A stretch of DNA of 64,000 nt from Mucilaginibacter sp. CSA2-8R (GTDB lineage Bacteria > Bacteroidota > Bacteroidia > Sphingobacteriales > Sphingobacteriaceae): the NCBI RefSeq assembly GCF_038806765.1, contig NZ_CP152389.1, positions 1,798,001 through 1,862,000 on the forward strand, read 5' to 3'. Made by a program: the position numbers and the translations under genes. This document shows positions 1 through 13,179 of this stretch, in pieces. Each line of letters starts with the position of its first letter. The first letter of the stretch is position 1. Below the pieces are notes generated by a model that worked only from the letters and a program-made list of their open reading frames with translations, did not search any database and was not told the origin of the DNA.

Positions 1-701
1 TTGAGTAAATTTACTTTAGTACCAAAATTGGGTAGCAAGTACAGCATTTGCTGATGCAGATCAAACTGCATCTCTGCCATTTCCTCCACCTCAATGGTAG
101 CCGGTTGCTTCATAAACGGCGCTATCATTCTGTTTAAACGTTCGTGCAACACTTCGGTAAAAACAAGGTGCTGACATTTAGAGATACTGCTTGCCAATTC
201 GGTAACAGGTAATTGCAAACCTTGCTTAACAATCAACTCCGCATCATCAATAATCAGCAATTCGATCTTATTTACATCCAGGCCAAGTTTAAGATAGATG
301 GCACGAGCCCTATCAGGTGTGGCAACCACAATGTCGGCTCCATCGGCCATGGCATCCATTTGTGCTTCAATACCAGGAGCTGCAAATAGTGCAACAACTG
401 AAAGTGCTTTGTTTTTGTTGAGCTGGCTAATCTTAAATACAATCTCCTCCACCATATCTTTATCAGGCGCCAGTATCAAAACTCTTGGTATACCGTCAGG
501 CGTGTAGTTAAATTTGTTGAGCGTCGCTAATATATAAGTAGTGGTTTTGCCGCAGCCTTCTGGCCCAACTGCAATGACGTCCTGGCCGCCGCTGATGCGC
601 GTCAATGTTTTCTGCTGAATTTCTTTTGGAGATACAAACCCTACTTCGTTTAAAGACTGTACAAGCCCTTTCTTTAACTTTAATTTATCTGACCACGCCA
701 T
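1..701 (-). CDS. DEAD-box RNA helicase-like protein, N-terminal part (runs off window)
   Basis: Translating the minus strand from the ATG at 699-701 gives 233 codons open to the window edge, so the 3' part is missing. The protein resembles the first RecA-like domain of a superfamily 2 DEAD-box helicase. It has a Q-motif region (GFVSPKEIQQ, residues 21-30), Walker A GPEGCGKT (46-53), an Ib-like TPDRA (128-132) and motif II. Motif II reads DDAE (152-155) instead of DEAD, and the usual SAT of motif III appears as FTE (181-183). The ATP-binding fold is clear, but the coupling motifs are divergent, so activity as a true unwinding enzyme is uncertain. It is transcribed away from the rRNA operon. 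Role in RNA metabolism is inferred from the family only. Confidence 0.8.
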   Translation of the reverse strand, partial: MAWSDKLKLKKGLVQSLNEVGFVSPKEIQQKTLTRISGGQDVIAVGPEGCGKTTTYILATLNKFNYTPDGIPRVLILAPDKDMVEEIVFKISQLNKNKALSVVALFAAPGIEAQMDAMADGADIVVATPDRARAIYLKLGLDVNKIELLIIDDAELIVKQGLQLPVTELASSISKCQHLVFTEVLHERLNRMIAPFMKQPATIEVEEMAEMQFDLHQQMLYLLPNFGTKVNLL

Positions 702-1095
702 AACGTATATTTAAAAATCCTGATGGGGCGGCAAATTTATCCTTTTTGGCGTGCATTTTTAGCGCCTTATATCATTTGATAGAAAAAAGGGGCTTGTTAT
801 CAATTAATTAGCCGTTCGATGCGTGTAGTGATGATAATTTTCGAGCGTTTTTTTACTTTAAGCGATACCCTGTTGTATGGAGCGTTGATATGAAGCAAGT
901 CTAATAGTTAAGCTTATTAGGATTGTAAAGCGTAGATACATATTATATAAGGAAGCGTTTAAGCTCGTGTCAGCTCCTTATTTCAATTGATTGAACTTAA
1001 ATGGTTCAACGTAGATCCAGAGCGATAGGGCTGGAACTTTATCGCTCTGCTAATCAGTCCAAACCGCGCAATAACAAGAAAAAAGCGAAGTTGTT
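702..1095. other. Gene-free stretch between helicase and rRNA promoters
   Basis: AT-rich divergent intergenic region that must hold the helicase promoter and upstream sequence of the rRNA operon. I see no ORF with coding character and no convincing hairpin. A run of short direct repeats begins only at the rRNA promoters that follow. Confidence 0.5.
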
Positions 1096-1126
1096 TTTGC
1101 AAAGAAGGATAAAAACGCTACTTTTG
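1096..1126 (+). promoter_or_regulatory. rRNA promoter P1
   Basis: A perfect Bacteroidota sigma-A promoter: TTTG at 1096-1099, a 19-nt spacer, and TACTTTTG (TAnnTTTG) at 1119-1126. It is followed by CACTCCCAATCG, which recurs after P2 and P3. Confidence 0.75.
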
Positions 1127-1309
1127 CACTCCCAATCGCAAGGAAGGGGGGGGTGAGTTGAAAGGATAGCGGGAATGAACGAGGTAGGTAAATAAAGCGA
1201 AAGCTGAACTTGCCGAAGCTTAAAGACTAAGACGTGATTAGTATATTTAATCATGAAAGTTCGGCAAAGCGGCCTTCAAAAACAACCTCAAAAAAAGATT
1301 GAACTTTTT

Positions 1310-1340
1310 TTTTAGAAAGTGAAAACTATTTTTACCTTTG
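1310..1340 (+). promoter_or_regulatory. rRNA promoter P2
   Basis: TACCTTTG at 1333-1340 matches the TAnnTTTG -7 element. At the expected -33 position the sequence is TTTT (1310-1313) rather than TTTG. The initial transcribed sequence CACTCCCAATCG is identical to that of P1 and P3. Confidence 0.7.
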
Positions 1341-1481
1341 CACTCCCAATCGCAATGAGCGGGGAAGATTGAAAAGCGGGAAGTAATCATCAGGCAAGCA
1401 GGGCGTTAAGCCGGCGAGACTGAATCGAAACGGGGTTGGCAAACCAAGCGAAACCTGGTCAAAAAAAAAGAAAAACTTTTT

Positions 1482-1512
1482 TTTGTTAAAGTAGAAAAGA
1501 TGATTACCTTTG
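1482..1512 (+). promoter_or_regulatory. rRNA promoter P3
   Basis: TTTG at 1482-1485, a 19-nt spacer, and TACCTTTG at 1505-1512. This is the promoter nearest the 16S gene, about 280 nt upstream of it, with the same CACTCCCAATCG start region as P1 and P2. Confidence 0.75.
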
Positions 1513-1604
1513 CACTCCCAATCGGAAGATAGGGAAAACAGTTAGAAAGTCACTTACCAGTTGTGGTAAGCAGATATAAAGCCGGAGTGAGAGACCGAGG
1601 CGAA

Positions 1605-1618
1605 AAGTTCTTTTAAGA
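1605..1618 (+). promoter_or_regulatory. Possible boxA-like antitermination element in rRNA leader
   Basis: AAGTTCTTTTAAGA resembles the boxA antitermination consensus (TGCTCTTTAACA) and lies in the leader upstream of 16S, where boxA is expected. A related copy lies in the 16S-23S spacer. Confidence 0.35.
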
Positions 1619-1794
1619 AGTAACATGTAGCGTAGCGGGAGCGGTAGGGAACTACTAATCTTTGCTAAGAAAGAAAAAGAAAACCATTTAGAGTTTCTCA
1701 GAAGTTAGTTACGGTTAGGATACTGTATAAAGATACAATTAATAATCAGATTTCTATTTTGAGTAATAGGGTCTGGATCATAAACAAAACATTT

Positions 1795-3315
<1,521 letters not shown>

Positions 3316-3526
3316 TGGAGCAGTATCCATAAAGGCCAGTAACGTTAAAGGCTGAAAGAGATCTAAAAGGAAGCAATCTGGAAGTAAAGGATTCTGCTAC
3401 GCACATGTCATTCTTAAAGTAAAAGAAGAAAAAGAGGAAGAAAAACCCAGAAGAAGAAGCCATATCAGAAAGCTTTATCTAATCAACACAGAGGAGAAAG
3501 CGGGATGGCTGTTATTAATAACACCA

Positions 3527-3601
3527 AGTCTCGTAGCTCAGTTTGGTTAGAGCACTACACTGATAATGTAGGGGTCAGCAGTTCAAATCTGCTCGGGACT
3601 A
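3527..3601 (+). tRNA. tRNA-Ile (anticodon GAT)
   Basis: Acceptor stem AGTCTCG/CGGGACT with one G-U pair. Anticodon arm CTACA-CTGATAA-TGTAG gives anticodon GAT. T-loop GTTCAAATC. It lies in the 16S-23S spacer, its usual place, and CCA is not encoded. Confidence 0.95.
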
Positions 3602-3623
3602 CTACAGGGGTTGACATCTTTTT

Positions 3624-3697
3624 GGGGAATTAGCTCAGCTGGCTAGAGCACCTGCCTTGCACGCAGGGGGTCAACGGTTCGAATCCGTTATTCTCCA
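3624..3697 (+). tRNA. tRNA-Ala (anticodon TGC)
   Basis: Acceptor stem GGGGAAT/ATTCTCC. Anticodon arm CCTGC-CTTGCAC-GCAGG gives anticodon TGC. T-arm CGGTTCGAATCCG. Second tRNA of the 16S-23S spacer, 22 nt after tRNA-Ile. Confidence 0.95.
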
Positions 3698-3751
3698 CGC
3701 TGTTTTCTACAGGGATCATTGAATATGAGATTCCGCTACAGATGAAAACAA

Positions 3752-3766
3752 AAGTTCTTTGACATA
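3752..3766 (+). promoter_or_regulatory. Possible boxA-like element in 16S-23S spacer
   Basis: AAGTTCTTTGACATA resembles boxA and sits between tRNA-Ala and 23S, the usual position of the second rrn boxA. Similar to the copy at 1605-1618. Confidence 0.4.
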
Positions 3767-3948
3767 TTGGAAGAAGTAATTGTAAACGAGAAAACAACAG
3801 TGAAGGACGTTGTAAGTATGGAGTAGCAAGTATAAAGTAGCAGTAGCAGGATGCAAGTTTTGATACCTGATACTAATTACCTGATACCCGATACAAATAA
3901 CGAACGAACATAAAGACATATCATACCGAGCAAAAGCGGTATAGATAG

Positions 3949-6829
<2,881 letters not shown>

Positions 6830-6842
6830 CGACAACAGATAA

Positions 6843-6874
6843 TGGTGGTTTAACCCTTTCCGGTTAAACCACCA
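6843..6874 (+). other. Perfect hairpin in 23S-5S spacer
   Basis: TGGTGGTTTAACC (6843-6855) and GGTTAAACCACCA (6862-6874) are perfect complements with a 6-nt loop. No U-tract follows, so this is more likely a processing stem than a terminator. Confidence 0.6.
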
Positions 6875-7020
6875 ACCATCAAAACAACAATCACCGTTGT
6901 TTTCCCGCAAACAATCACTTCTTTCAATACAATGTCATTGTTGACCTTGGTTCCGTAGTTGAATGGTTAGATAGTTGAAAAACTCCATAACCCAACCACC
7001 CAAAGCAACATTAAAATATT

Positions 7021-7130
<110 letters not shown>

Positions 7131-7145
7131 TCCTTTTCGCTTATC

Positions 7146-7184
7146 AGCCCCTTGTCTTTGGTAGACAAGGGGCTTTGCGTTTTA
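7146..7184 (+). terminator. rRNA operon terminator
   Basis: A 12-bp perfect stem AGCCCCTTGTCT/AGACAAGGGGCT (7146-7157 and 7163-7174) with a 5-nt loop, followed by TTTGCGTTTT. It sits directly after 5S. Confidence 0.85.
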
Positions 7185-7363
7185 TACGCCCGCGAGGAAA
7201 GGGGGGGATGGGTTAATATTCTTCCTGTCTGTAATGTCTTTGGCTAATTAGTTGACACTATTGTTTACTGTTTTAATAGTCTGGCAACATATTTAGGTTT
7301 CTCATTTAACTTCTTACCTTATACTACTCAACTCTTTCCCTGGTTACTTGTTACTAGATTTAT

Positions 7364-7945
7364 ATGAAAGGTTGGGCTTATTATTTAGTGAACGGGATAA
7401 CGCTTTGTCGTGTACTTGCTGCTCCGGTTTTGTTTGTCTTAATCTTTACTCATCGTTTCGATATTTTTAGATGGGGGCTCATGCTCAGTTTTGCCACAGA
7501 TGCTATCGACGGCTATTTGGCTCGCCGTTATCATGTAGTCAGTGTGTTTGGCGCAAAGATGGATTCTATTGGTGATGATTTAACAGTGGCGGCTGGCATC
7601 GTTGGGTTGTTAAGCTCTAATCTGCTTTTTTTAATGAACAGGATTGAGTTTGTTATTGTATTGGCCTTATTATATATTGTACAGTTGGGTATGGCTTTTT
7701 ACAGATATCGCCGCATGACGAATTTTCACACGTATGTTGCTAAAATAGCGGCTGTTTCTCAGGCGGCTTTTCTGCTGTCTTTTTTCTTTTTTACTGGTCC
7801 ATTATTACCGTTGTTTTATATAACTGTTGCCCTAACTGCTTTAGATTTAGTGGAGGAAATTATTTTGATCTTCGTTCTACCTGTCTATGCCGTAAATGTT
7901 AAGGGTTTATACTGGGTACTAAAGCATAGAAGCTTCTATCAGTAA
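7364..7945 (+). CDS. CDP-alcohol phosphatidyltransferase family protein
   Basis: 193-residue polytopic membrane protein with the complete CDP-alcohol phosphotransferase signature D-x2-D-G-x2-A-R-x8-G-x3-D-x3-D: D46, D49-G50, A53-R54, G63, D67 and D71. These residues bind the metal and CDP moiety. The family transfers a phospho-alcohol head group from, or a phosphatidyl group to, a CDP-linked substrate at the inner membrane (for example PgsA or phosphatidylserine synthase). Length and hydrophobic segments fit the family. The acceptor cannot be told from sequence alone. It stands alone after the rRNA terminator and is followed by a decayed gene. The ATG at 7364 begins directly before the first hydrophobic helix. 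Confidence 0.85.
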   Translation: MKGWAYYLVNGITLCRVLAAPVLFVLIFTHRFDIFRWGLMLSFATDAIDGYLARRYHVVSVFGAKMDSIGDDLTVAAGIVGLLSSNLLFLMNRIEFVIVLALLYIVQLGMAFYRYRRMTNFHTYVAKIAAVSQAAFLLSFFFFTGPLLPLFYITVALTALDLVEEIILIFVLPVYAVNVKGLYWVLKHRSFYQ

Positions 7946-8014
7946 GAACAATTATCTATCTTAATAAGTTATCAATTCTACAAGGTTGGTTTGCTTTGTT
8001 CATGTTAGTGTTAA

Positions 8015-9050
8015 GAAGAACCGCGGCAAGCAAACTATAAAGGCATCGATGTTTATAAACCGCAGCAATGGACACAAGGCCCGGTGGTGCTGCAAGCACT
8101 TGATTTCCTAGAAAACTTTGACTTAAAAGGTATGGGATATAATAGCCCGCAATACATACACACGTTGTATCAAGCCATGAATCTATCCTTTGCCGACCGC
8201 GATTTTTATTACGGCGCCCCTATGCTAACCCGCAAGAACCGATTAAGGGCCTATTGAGTGAGGCCCATGCAAAACAACGCTCTTTACTAATTAAGCAGGA
8301 TAAAAATGATCCTCAGATGAGGCCCGGTGATCCGTACCTATTTGAAGGTAAGTCTAACCGTTTCATTCAGTTACTTAAGCAACGTGGCTTTGAAATGCAC
8401 ACCACTAAACGCAATTTTGCTCCTAAGCACTATTTAGGGAGTAACATGCCTAAAGACTTATATCAGGATAGCCTTTGGAGGGGTACTACTTCTATCGAGG
8501 CAGCGGACAAAGAGGGTTGGGTTGTATCGGTAACGCCAAGCGGTGGCTGGCTACCGGCCTGCATTGCCGGCAATACAGGCATCGGCATGAGTCAGCGTAT
8601 GCAGAGCTTTGTGCTGGACTCTGCCTTAAACCCTTTTAACGTAGTGGATCCCGGCAAAAGGCCCCGGGTTACGCTTTCGCCATCCAGGTTTTTGAAGGAT
8701 GGCAAACCGTTCCTGTCGGCCGCGGTGCAGGGCGGCGACACGCAAGACCAAGATTTGTTACAGTTTTTCTAAATGTTGTGGAGTTCGGGATGACGGTGCA
8801 AAAAGCAACACAAGCTGCTAATTTTAATACCAATCAGTTATGGTTATCATTAGGTGGAAGTAAAACGTCCGATCGCGAACCCAAGCCGAGACAAATCCTG
8901 TTGAATAGCAATACCAAAGAGGATTTACGTAATGCACTCAAAAAAATGGGTTATGATTTAAGTTATGCCGAACGTACCAGTGGTCCTATCAATGCTATTT
9001 ATTTTGATTGGGAAACACGGAAGCTTATGGGGCGGTTCCAGCAACCATGA
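8015..9050 (+). pseudogene. Gamma-glutamyltransferase remnant (5'-truncated, two frameshifts)
   Basis: Three consecutive reading frames together give the C-terminal half of a secreted gamma-glutamyltransferase (GGT). Segment one, 8015-8220, reads NYKGIDVYKPQQWTQGPVV and YQAMNLSFADRDFYYGAP. Segment two, from about 8221 to 8763, contains the catalytic-Thr region GTTSIEAADKEG, then SGGWLPA and GNTGIGMSQRMQSFVLD. Segment three, 8778-9050, holds the tail. The frame changes at a CCCC run (8217-8220) and at a T run (8764-8768), each consistent with loss of one base. An in-frame stop lies at 8012-8014, and I find no N-terminal half upstream. GGT cleaves gamma-glutamyl bonds such as in glutathione. 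This copy should be non-functional. Both indels fall in homopolymers, so sequencing error cannot be excluded for them, but the missing 5' half cannot be explained that way. Confidence 0.85.
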
Positions 9051-9097
9051 TGAAGATTATGGCCGGTTGGTAGCATTAGTCGATTTAACTCAAATAA

Positions 9098-9124
9098 CAG
9101 GGCCTACAGATGTACTGCAGGCCC
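9098..9124. terminator. Possible bidirectional terminator between two converging pseudogenes
   Basis: AGGGCCT (9098-9104) pairs with AGGCCCT (9118-9124), with an inner CAG/CTG extension. It lies between the converging GGT and DUF2723 remnants. The T-tract is weak. Confidence 0.4.
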
Positions 9125-9141
9125 TTGCTGTTCTATAAGGT

Positions 9142-12100
9142 TTAAGGTTGTTGAATAACGGAGGTAAACTTGCTTCGATATTCTGTTAGATGCTTTTGCA
9201 CTTGGGCGCTAACCGCCAGTTGTTGGTGCCTGGCAGTCAGCTCAGCCATCTCATTTAACAGCGAAATGCTCACTTGCACATCATACGGATTAATAGTATC
9301 GGCATCGGTTTGTAAGCAGTGGTAATTATAGTCCAGCTGGTCTTTAATATAGCGGTCAACACTGCTGAGTATCTTGTTGGCCAGTCGGTACTCTTTTAAG
9401 TTACAGGCCGTGTCAGCCAGATAAAATTTTCGAACCGCAACATCTGCATTAGGATAGATATCGGGCATCACCTAGTCGTACTTATGCAGTGTTTTAACAG
9501 CCAGGTCAGGGTGGTTTTCGACAGCTAAGTTTCTGCTCAAATTTAAAAAAGTATTGATAATGAATGGATAAAACAAAGAGGTAGACTGTTGGTCCAGCAA
9601 ACGGGCGTGTTTCATGTTCCCCCATTTAAACTTGTTCATTACATTATCATACATCACCAAAGTATTAATTTGGTTAGCTGGTTGCTGGTCTGCTGTATTT
9701 TTTTTAATAGGTAGCAAACGATAGGCAAAACCTTCGTTGTATAAGTAAGGGCGTAAGCCAATAACATTTTCGTTAGGCGCGCCGTTGGTAAAGTAGATAG
9801 GGCGTTTCCATTGGTTGTGTACCAGAATATCTATCAACGCCAATTGGTCCTTGGTAATGTAATCATTAGGGTACTGCCACTCCATGGTTTTTGTAATACG
9901 ATTGCGCATATCGGCAGGTAAAATATTGTTATTGACTACCTCTTTGGCGTTAATGCTGAGCTTAAAATTTTGGTGGGCAGATAATTGCTGGTCGTGCCAT
10001 TTTCGTAACTCACCTTTGTTTCTTTATTATCCGACGTTATAAATTCAAATAGTTCTTTCAGTTCAACTGAGTCAGGAATTTTAGCATCATGATAAGACAA
10101 ATAATCCCGAATACCGGCTTTGTACACATCATCATCCATCGTAACCGGCAGCGCGGCAGCTTTATTAATTGGATGTTTCATTTGTTTAATATACCAGTCC
10201 ATACCCAATAAACTCAAATTCACTAAACGAATATCTGGGCGTATACCTTCCACCTCTTGCGCGTACCACAACGGGTAAGTATCATTATCGCCATAAGTAA
10301 ATAAAATAGCGTTAGGGGCGCATGAATTTAAATAGTTGCTTGCCATATCATGAGCGGTAAGCTTGGTCGACCGGTCGTGGGCGCTCCATTCCTGTTTAGC
10401 CATCAGCACCGGTCCAGCTAATAGGCAAACTATAATAATGGCCGGCGACAGGTAATGCGTTTTTACCTTGGTTTGAGCAAGCCTAACCAAGCCAATCACC
10501 CCCAAACCAATCCAAATGGAAAACGCATAAAACGAGCCTACGTAAGAGTAATCGCGTTCGCGTGGTTGTACCGAGGGCTGATTGACATACAGTACGATAG
10601 CTATCCCGGTAAAAAAGAACAGTAAGGCAATGATGCCTGCATCCCGTTTATTGCGTTTAAAATGGTAAAACATCCCGCATAAACCAATAATAAGCGGCAA
10701 CGCATACAACGGGGTGTAAGTATTACTTTGCTTGATGAAAGCGGGGAGATGCTTATTGCCGTCAAACCAGCCCGAAGTCCAGTTACCGTTTAAGTCGGTT
10801 GTACTGGTTTGCCCATCCTGATCGTTATATCTACCCACAAAGTTCCACAAAAAGTAGCGCACATACATTTGGTAAACCTGCCAGCTAAATAAGAAGCTTA
10901 GGTTGTCTTTAAACGTAGGTGCCTGGCCTTCGCCTAACTGCAGCCACTGTTTATAAAAGCTAATATCGCCGGCCTCATCGCTATAAATGCGTGGCAGCAG
11001 CGTATTGTGGTCATAAATAAGGTTTTGTTTTTTGCCTGCCACTTCATATTGTTGCTTGCCTTTACGGTAAATGGTAGCACCATCTTGCTGATCGATGGGG
11101 TGAGCGTCAAAATATGGTCCATACACTAATGGCGGTGCGATGTATTGTTCGCGGTTGAGATAGCGCTGTAAAATAAAGGCGTTATCTGGGTGGGTATTGT
11201 TTAAGTTAGTTCCGGCATGGGCGCGTATGGGTATCATGGCAAAAGAGCCATATCCAAAATAAATAAATGTGATGCAGATCAGTGCCAGATTTAACACCGG
11301 TTTATTTTTACGGATGCTGTAGATAATGCCACCAATCAATATCCCTAACAGCAATAGCAGAAATACCAGTACACCACTGCCAAAGCCCATGTGCAAACTG
11401 TTTACAAAGAACAAATCAAAGTAAGCCGCAATTTTTACTGAGTATTGAATAATGCCAAACTGTACAAAGGCCAGCAACGTAATGCCGGTGAGCAAGGCTA
11501 ATAAGGTCCGTTTGGTATTAATCTGTTTAGACCGCTTGAAACAATATATCAGCGTAAGAGCCGGAATGGTTAACAGATTAAGCAGGTGTATGCCAATAGA
11601 TAAGCCCATGATGTAAGCAATAAGCACCAGGTAGCGGTCGGCGTCGGGTTGCTCGGCGCGCGCTTCCCATTTAAGCATAGCCCAAAATACTACTGACACG
11701 CATAATGTAGCCTGCGCAAACACAATGGTTTCAACAGCCGAAAACCAAAAAGTATCAGTGTAAGCAAACGCCAGTGCACCTACCAGTCCCGAACCCATGA
11801 TCAGCACCATGTCTTTACCATTGAGTAATTCTGGCTGCTTCACCAAAGCCTTTTTGGCCAGCGCGGTGATAGTCCAGAATAGAAACATCACTGTGGCTGC
11901 ACTGGCTATAGCCGATGCCATATTGGTAAAGTAAGGCACCCTGGCACGGTTACCCATAGAGAGTAACGAAAAAGCTTTACCAATCATGGCAAATAGGGGA
12001 TACCCTGGCTGATGCGAAACCTGCAGGCGGTAAGCGCAGGAAATAAATTCGCCGCAGTCCCAAAAGCTTACAGAAGGTTCGAGGGTTAAAATGTAGCTGG

Positions 12101-12158
12101 TTAAAGCGATGAGAAAACAGAGCCAGCCTAACAGGTTATTAATTTTGTGGTAATGCAT
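9142..12158 (-). pseudogene. DUF2723 membrane glycosyltransferase-like gene, disrupted
   Basis: Starting at the ATG at 12158, the first 740 codons encode a polytopic protein with the hallmark FWDCGEFI at residues 32-39, then about ten hydrophobic segments and a soluble C-terminal part. This is the DUF2723 family, related to eukaryotic TMEM260 protein O-mannosyltransferases, and usually about 1000 residues in Bacteroidota. The frame breaks near 9970-9975: expected PTKNFKL reads PTKILSS, consistent with loss of one A from an A run. The correct frame resumes (INAKEVVNNNILPADMRNR) and continues until an in-frame TAG at 9472-9474 (KYD*VMPD), after which the same frame runs to 9142. One frameshift plus one nonsense codon indicate a pseudogene. 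A single indel could be a sequencing error, but the nonsense substitution is less easily explained so. Confidence 0.85.
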
Positions 12159-12515
12159 AGGATTATAAGTAAAAATGTTACCATAGTACTAATTACCAGC
12201 AAGTTCAGTTTAATCTGTCAGACTCGAATTATCATTAACATCTTTTAACATTAGCGCGGTGTTATAAGCTCATTAACTTAGGATGAAAAAAAGAAGAAAA
12301 TTTAGTGTTTGATTTACAATAGGATAGGATGAAATATAGCCTGTAATACGTTTAATATACTCAAAATAGCAGAATACGATTTGCAATTATTAAAGCAGAT
12401 GCTATCTTTGCAGCAGATTTAAGGGAAAACACGAATACGTTTCTAAGCTCCTCAAGTCTTCGGTTTCAAAGCATCTAAGATGCAATCGTTCGGAATTGAA
12501 AAGATGAAAAAAATA
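12159..12515. other. Gene-free stretch upstream of tRNA-Pro
   Basis: AT-rich region that must contain the former promoter of the disrupted DUF2723 gene. Short ORFs here lack coding character and run across the tRNA. No repeat or hairpin of note. Confidence 0.5.
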
Positions 12516-12546
12516 TTTGCAAATGGTTTTGAAATTCTTACCTTTG
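12516..12546 (+). promoter_or_regulatory. tRNA-Pro promoter
   Basis: TTTG at 12516-12519, exactly 19 nt, then TACCTTTG at 12539-12546. It is identical in layout to the rRNA promoters and continues with a variant of their start region. The tRNA begins about 10 nt downstream, so the primary transcript has almost no leader. Confidence 0.8.
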
Positions 12547-12556
12547 CAAACCCAAT

Positions 12557-12630
12557 CGGGATGTAGCGTAGCCCGGTATCGCGCCACATTTGGGATGTGG
12601 AGGCCGCAGGTTCGAATCCTGCCATCCCGA
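12557..12630 (+). tRNA. tRNA-Pro (anticodon TGG)
   Basis: Acceptor stem CGGGATG/CATCCCG. Anticodon arm CCACA-TTTGGGA-TGTGG gives anticodon TGG. T-arm CAGGTTCGAATCCTG. 74 nt without encoded CCA. Confidence 0.95.
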
Positions 12631-12654
12631 CAACAAGCGATACCACAAAGTATT

Positions 12655-12689
12655 AAAACCCTGTGCATAAAATGCATAGGGTTTTTTGT
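12655..12689 (+). terminator. tRNA-Pro terminator
   Basis: AACCCTGTGCAT and ATGCATAGGGTT pair with one G-U, separated by a short A-rich loop and followed by TTTTTTGTTTT. It starts 25 nt after the tRNA. Confidence 0.8.
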
Positions 12690-13179
12690 TTTGATTGAGT
12701 TTGTAGATATAGCGTATAAAGCAAAATAGCCATTAAGGCATAGTAAAAGCATTCTATGCATTGGCCCAAATACTTATTGTTAACTTGATTATTAATATTC
12801 TCTGTTAACTAACTACTGCTATTTTAAACCAAGTATATTAGTCGTTTAAAAATGTGCACTTTGTTAGAGGGTTTGGTAAAGGGCGCAACTCTTAAATATA
12901 AAATGGTTATAAGCACGCTCAGGTAATTACATGCTTTTATATCATCAACTATAGTAAATCATCTAAAATAGCTCCCTTTTTTTTCGGTTCGTATATTCCA
13001 TTAAAGTGCTTTATTAAGCCATTGTTGCCTGTTTTTTATAAATGCCTGTTGTTAATTTAATGTGATTTCGTTCGGCTGATTCTATAAAAATTAAAAATGC
13101 TAAATCGATTTTTAATTAAATGATTGTATTTGTTAAAACTATTATTAAATTCGTTTAAACCAATCAAACTTAATTATTT
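12690..13179. other. Gene-free stretch upstream of the PUL's first lipoprotein gene
   Basis: 490 nt of AT-rich sequence. The only recognised element is the LacI-type operator at 13099-13112 followed by a -7-like GTATTTG near 13125-13131, i.e. the promoter of the next gene. The upstream 400 nt show nothing I can name. Confidence 0.5.
13099..13112. promoter_or_regulatory. LacI-type operator 1
   Basis: GCTAAATCGATTTT, a near-perfect copy of the CG-centred palindrome found throughout the locus, 67 bp before the ATG of the lipoprotein gene and 13 bp upstream of a TATTTG -7-like element. Confidence 0.75.

Larger units (their letters stand above)
1123..1524 (+). repeat. Three copies of a 16-nt promoter/start element
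   Basis: The string TTTGCACTCCCAATCG occurs exactly at 1123-1138, 1337-1352 and 1509-1524. Each copy spans the end of the -7 element and the presumed transcription start. A variant, TTTGCAAACCCAATCG, is found at tRNA-Pro (12543-12558). Confidence 0.8.

Noticed and set aside
8254..8772. A separate small protein gene
   Set aside because: Its product continues the gamma-glutamyltransferase sequence of the flanking frames, so it is a fragment of the pseudogene.
12402..12761. Frames of 60-119 codons on both strands
   Set aside because: They run through tRNA-Pro, its promoter and its terminator, which explain the sequence fully.
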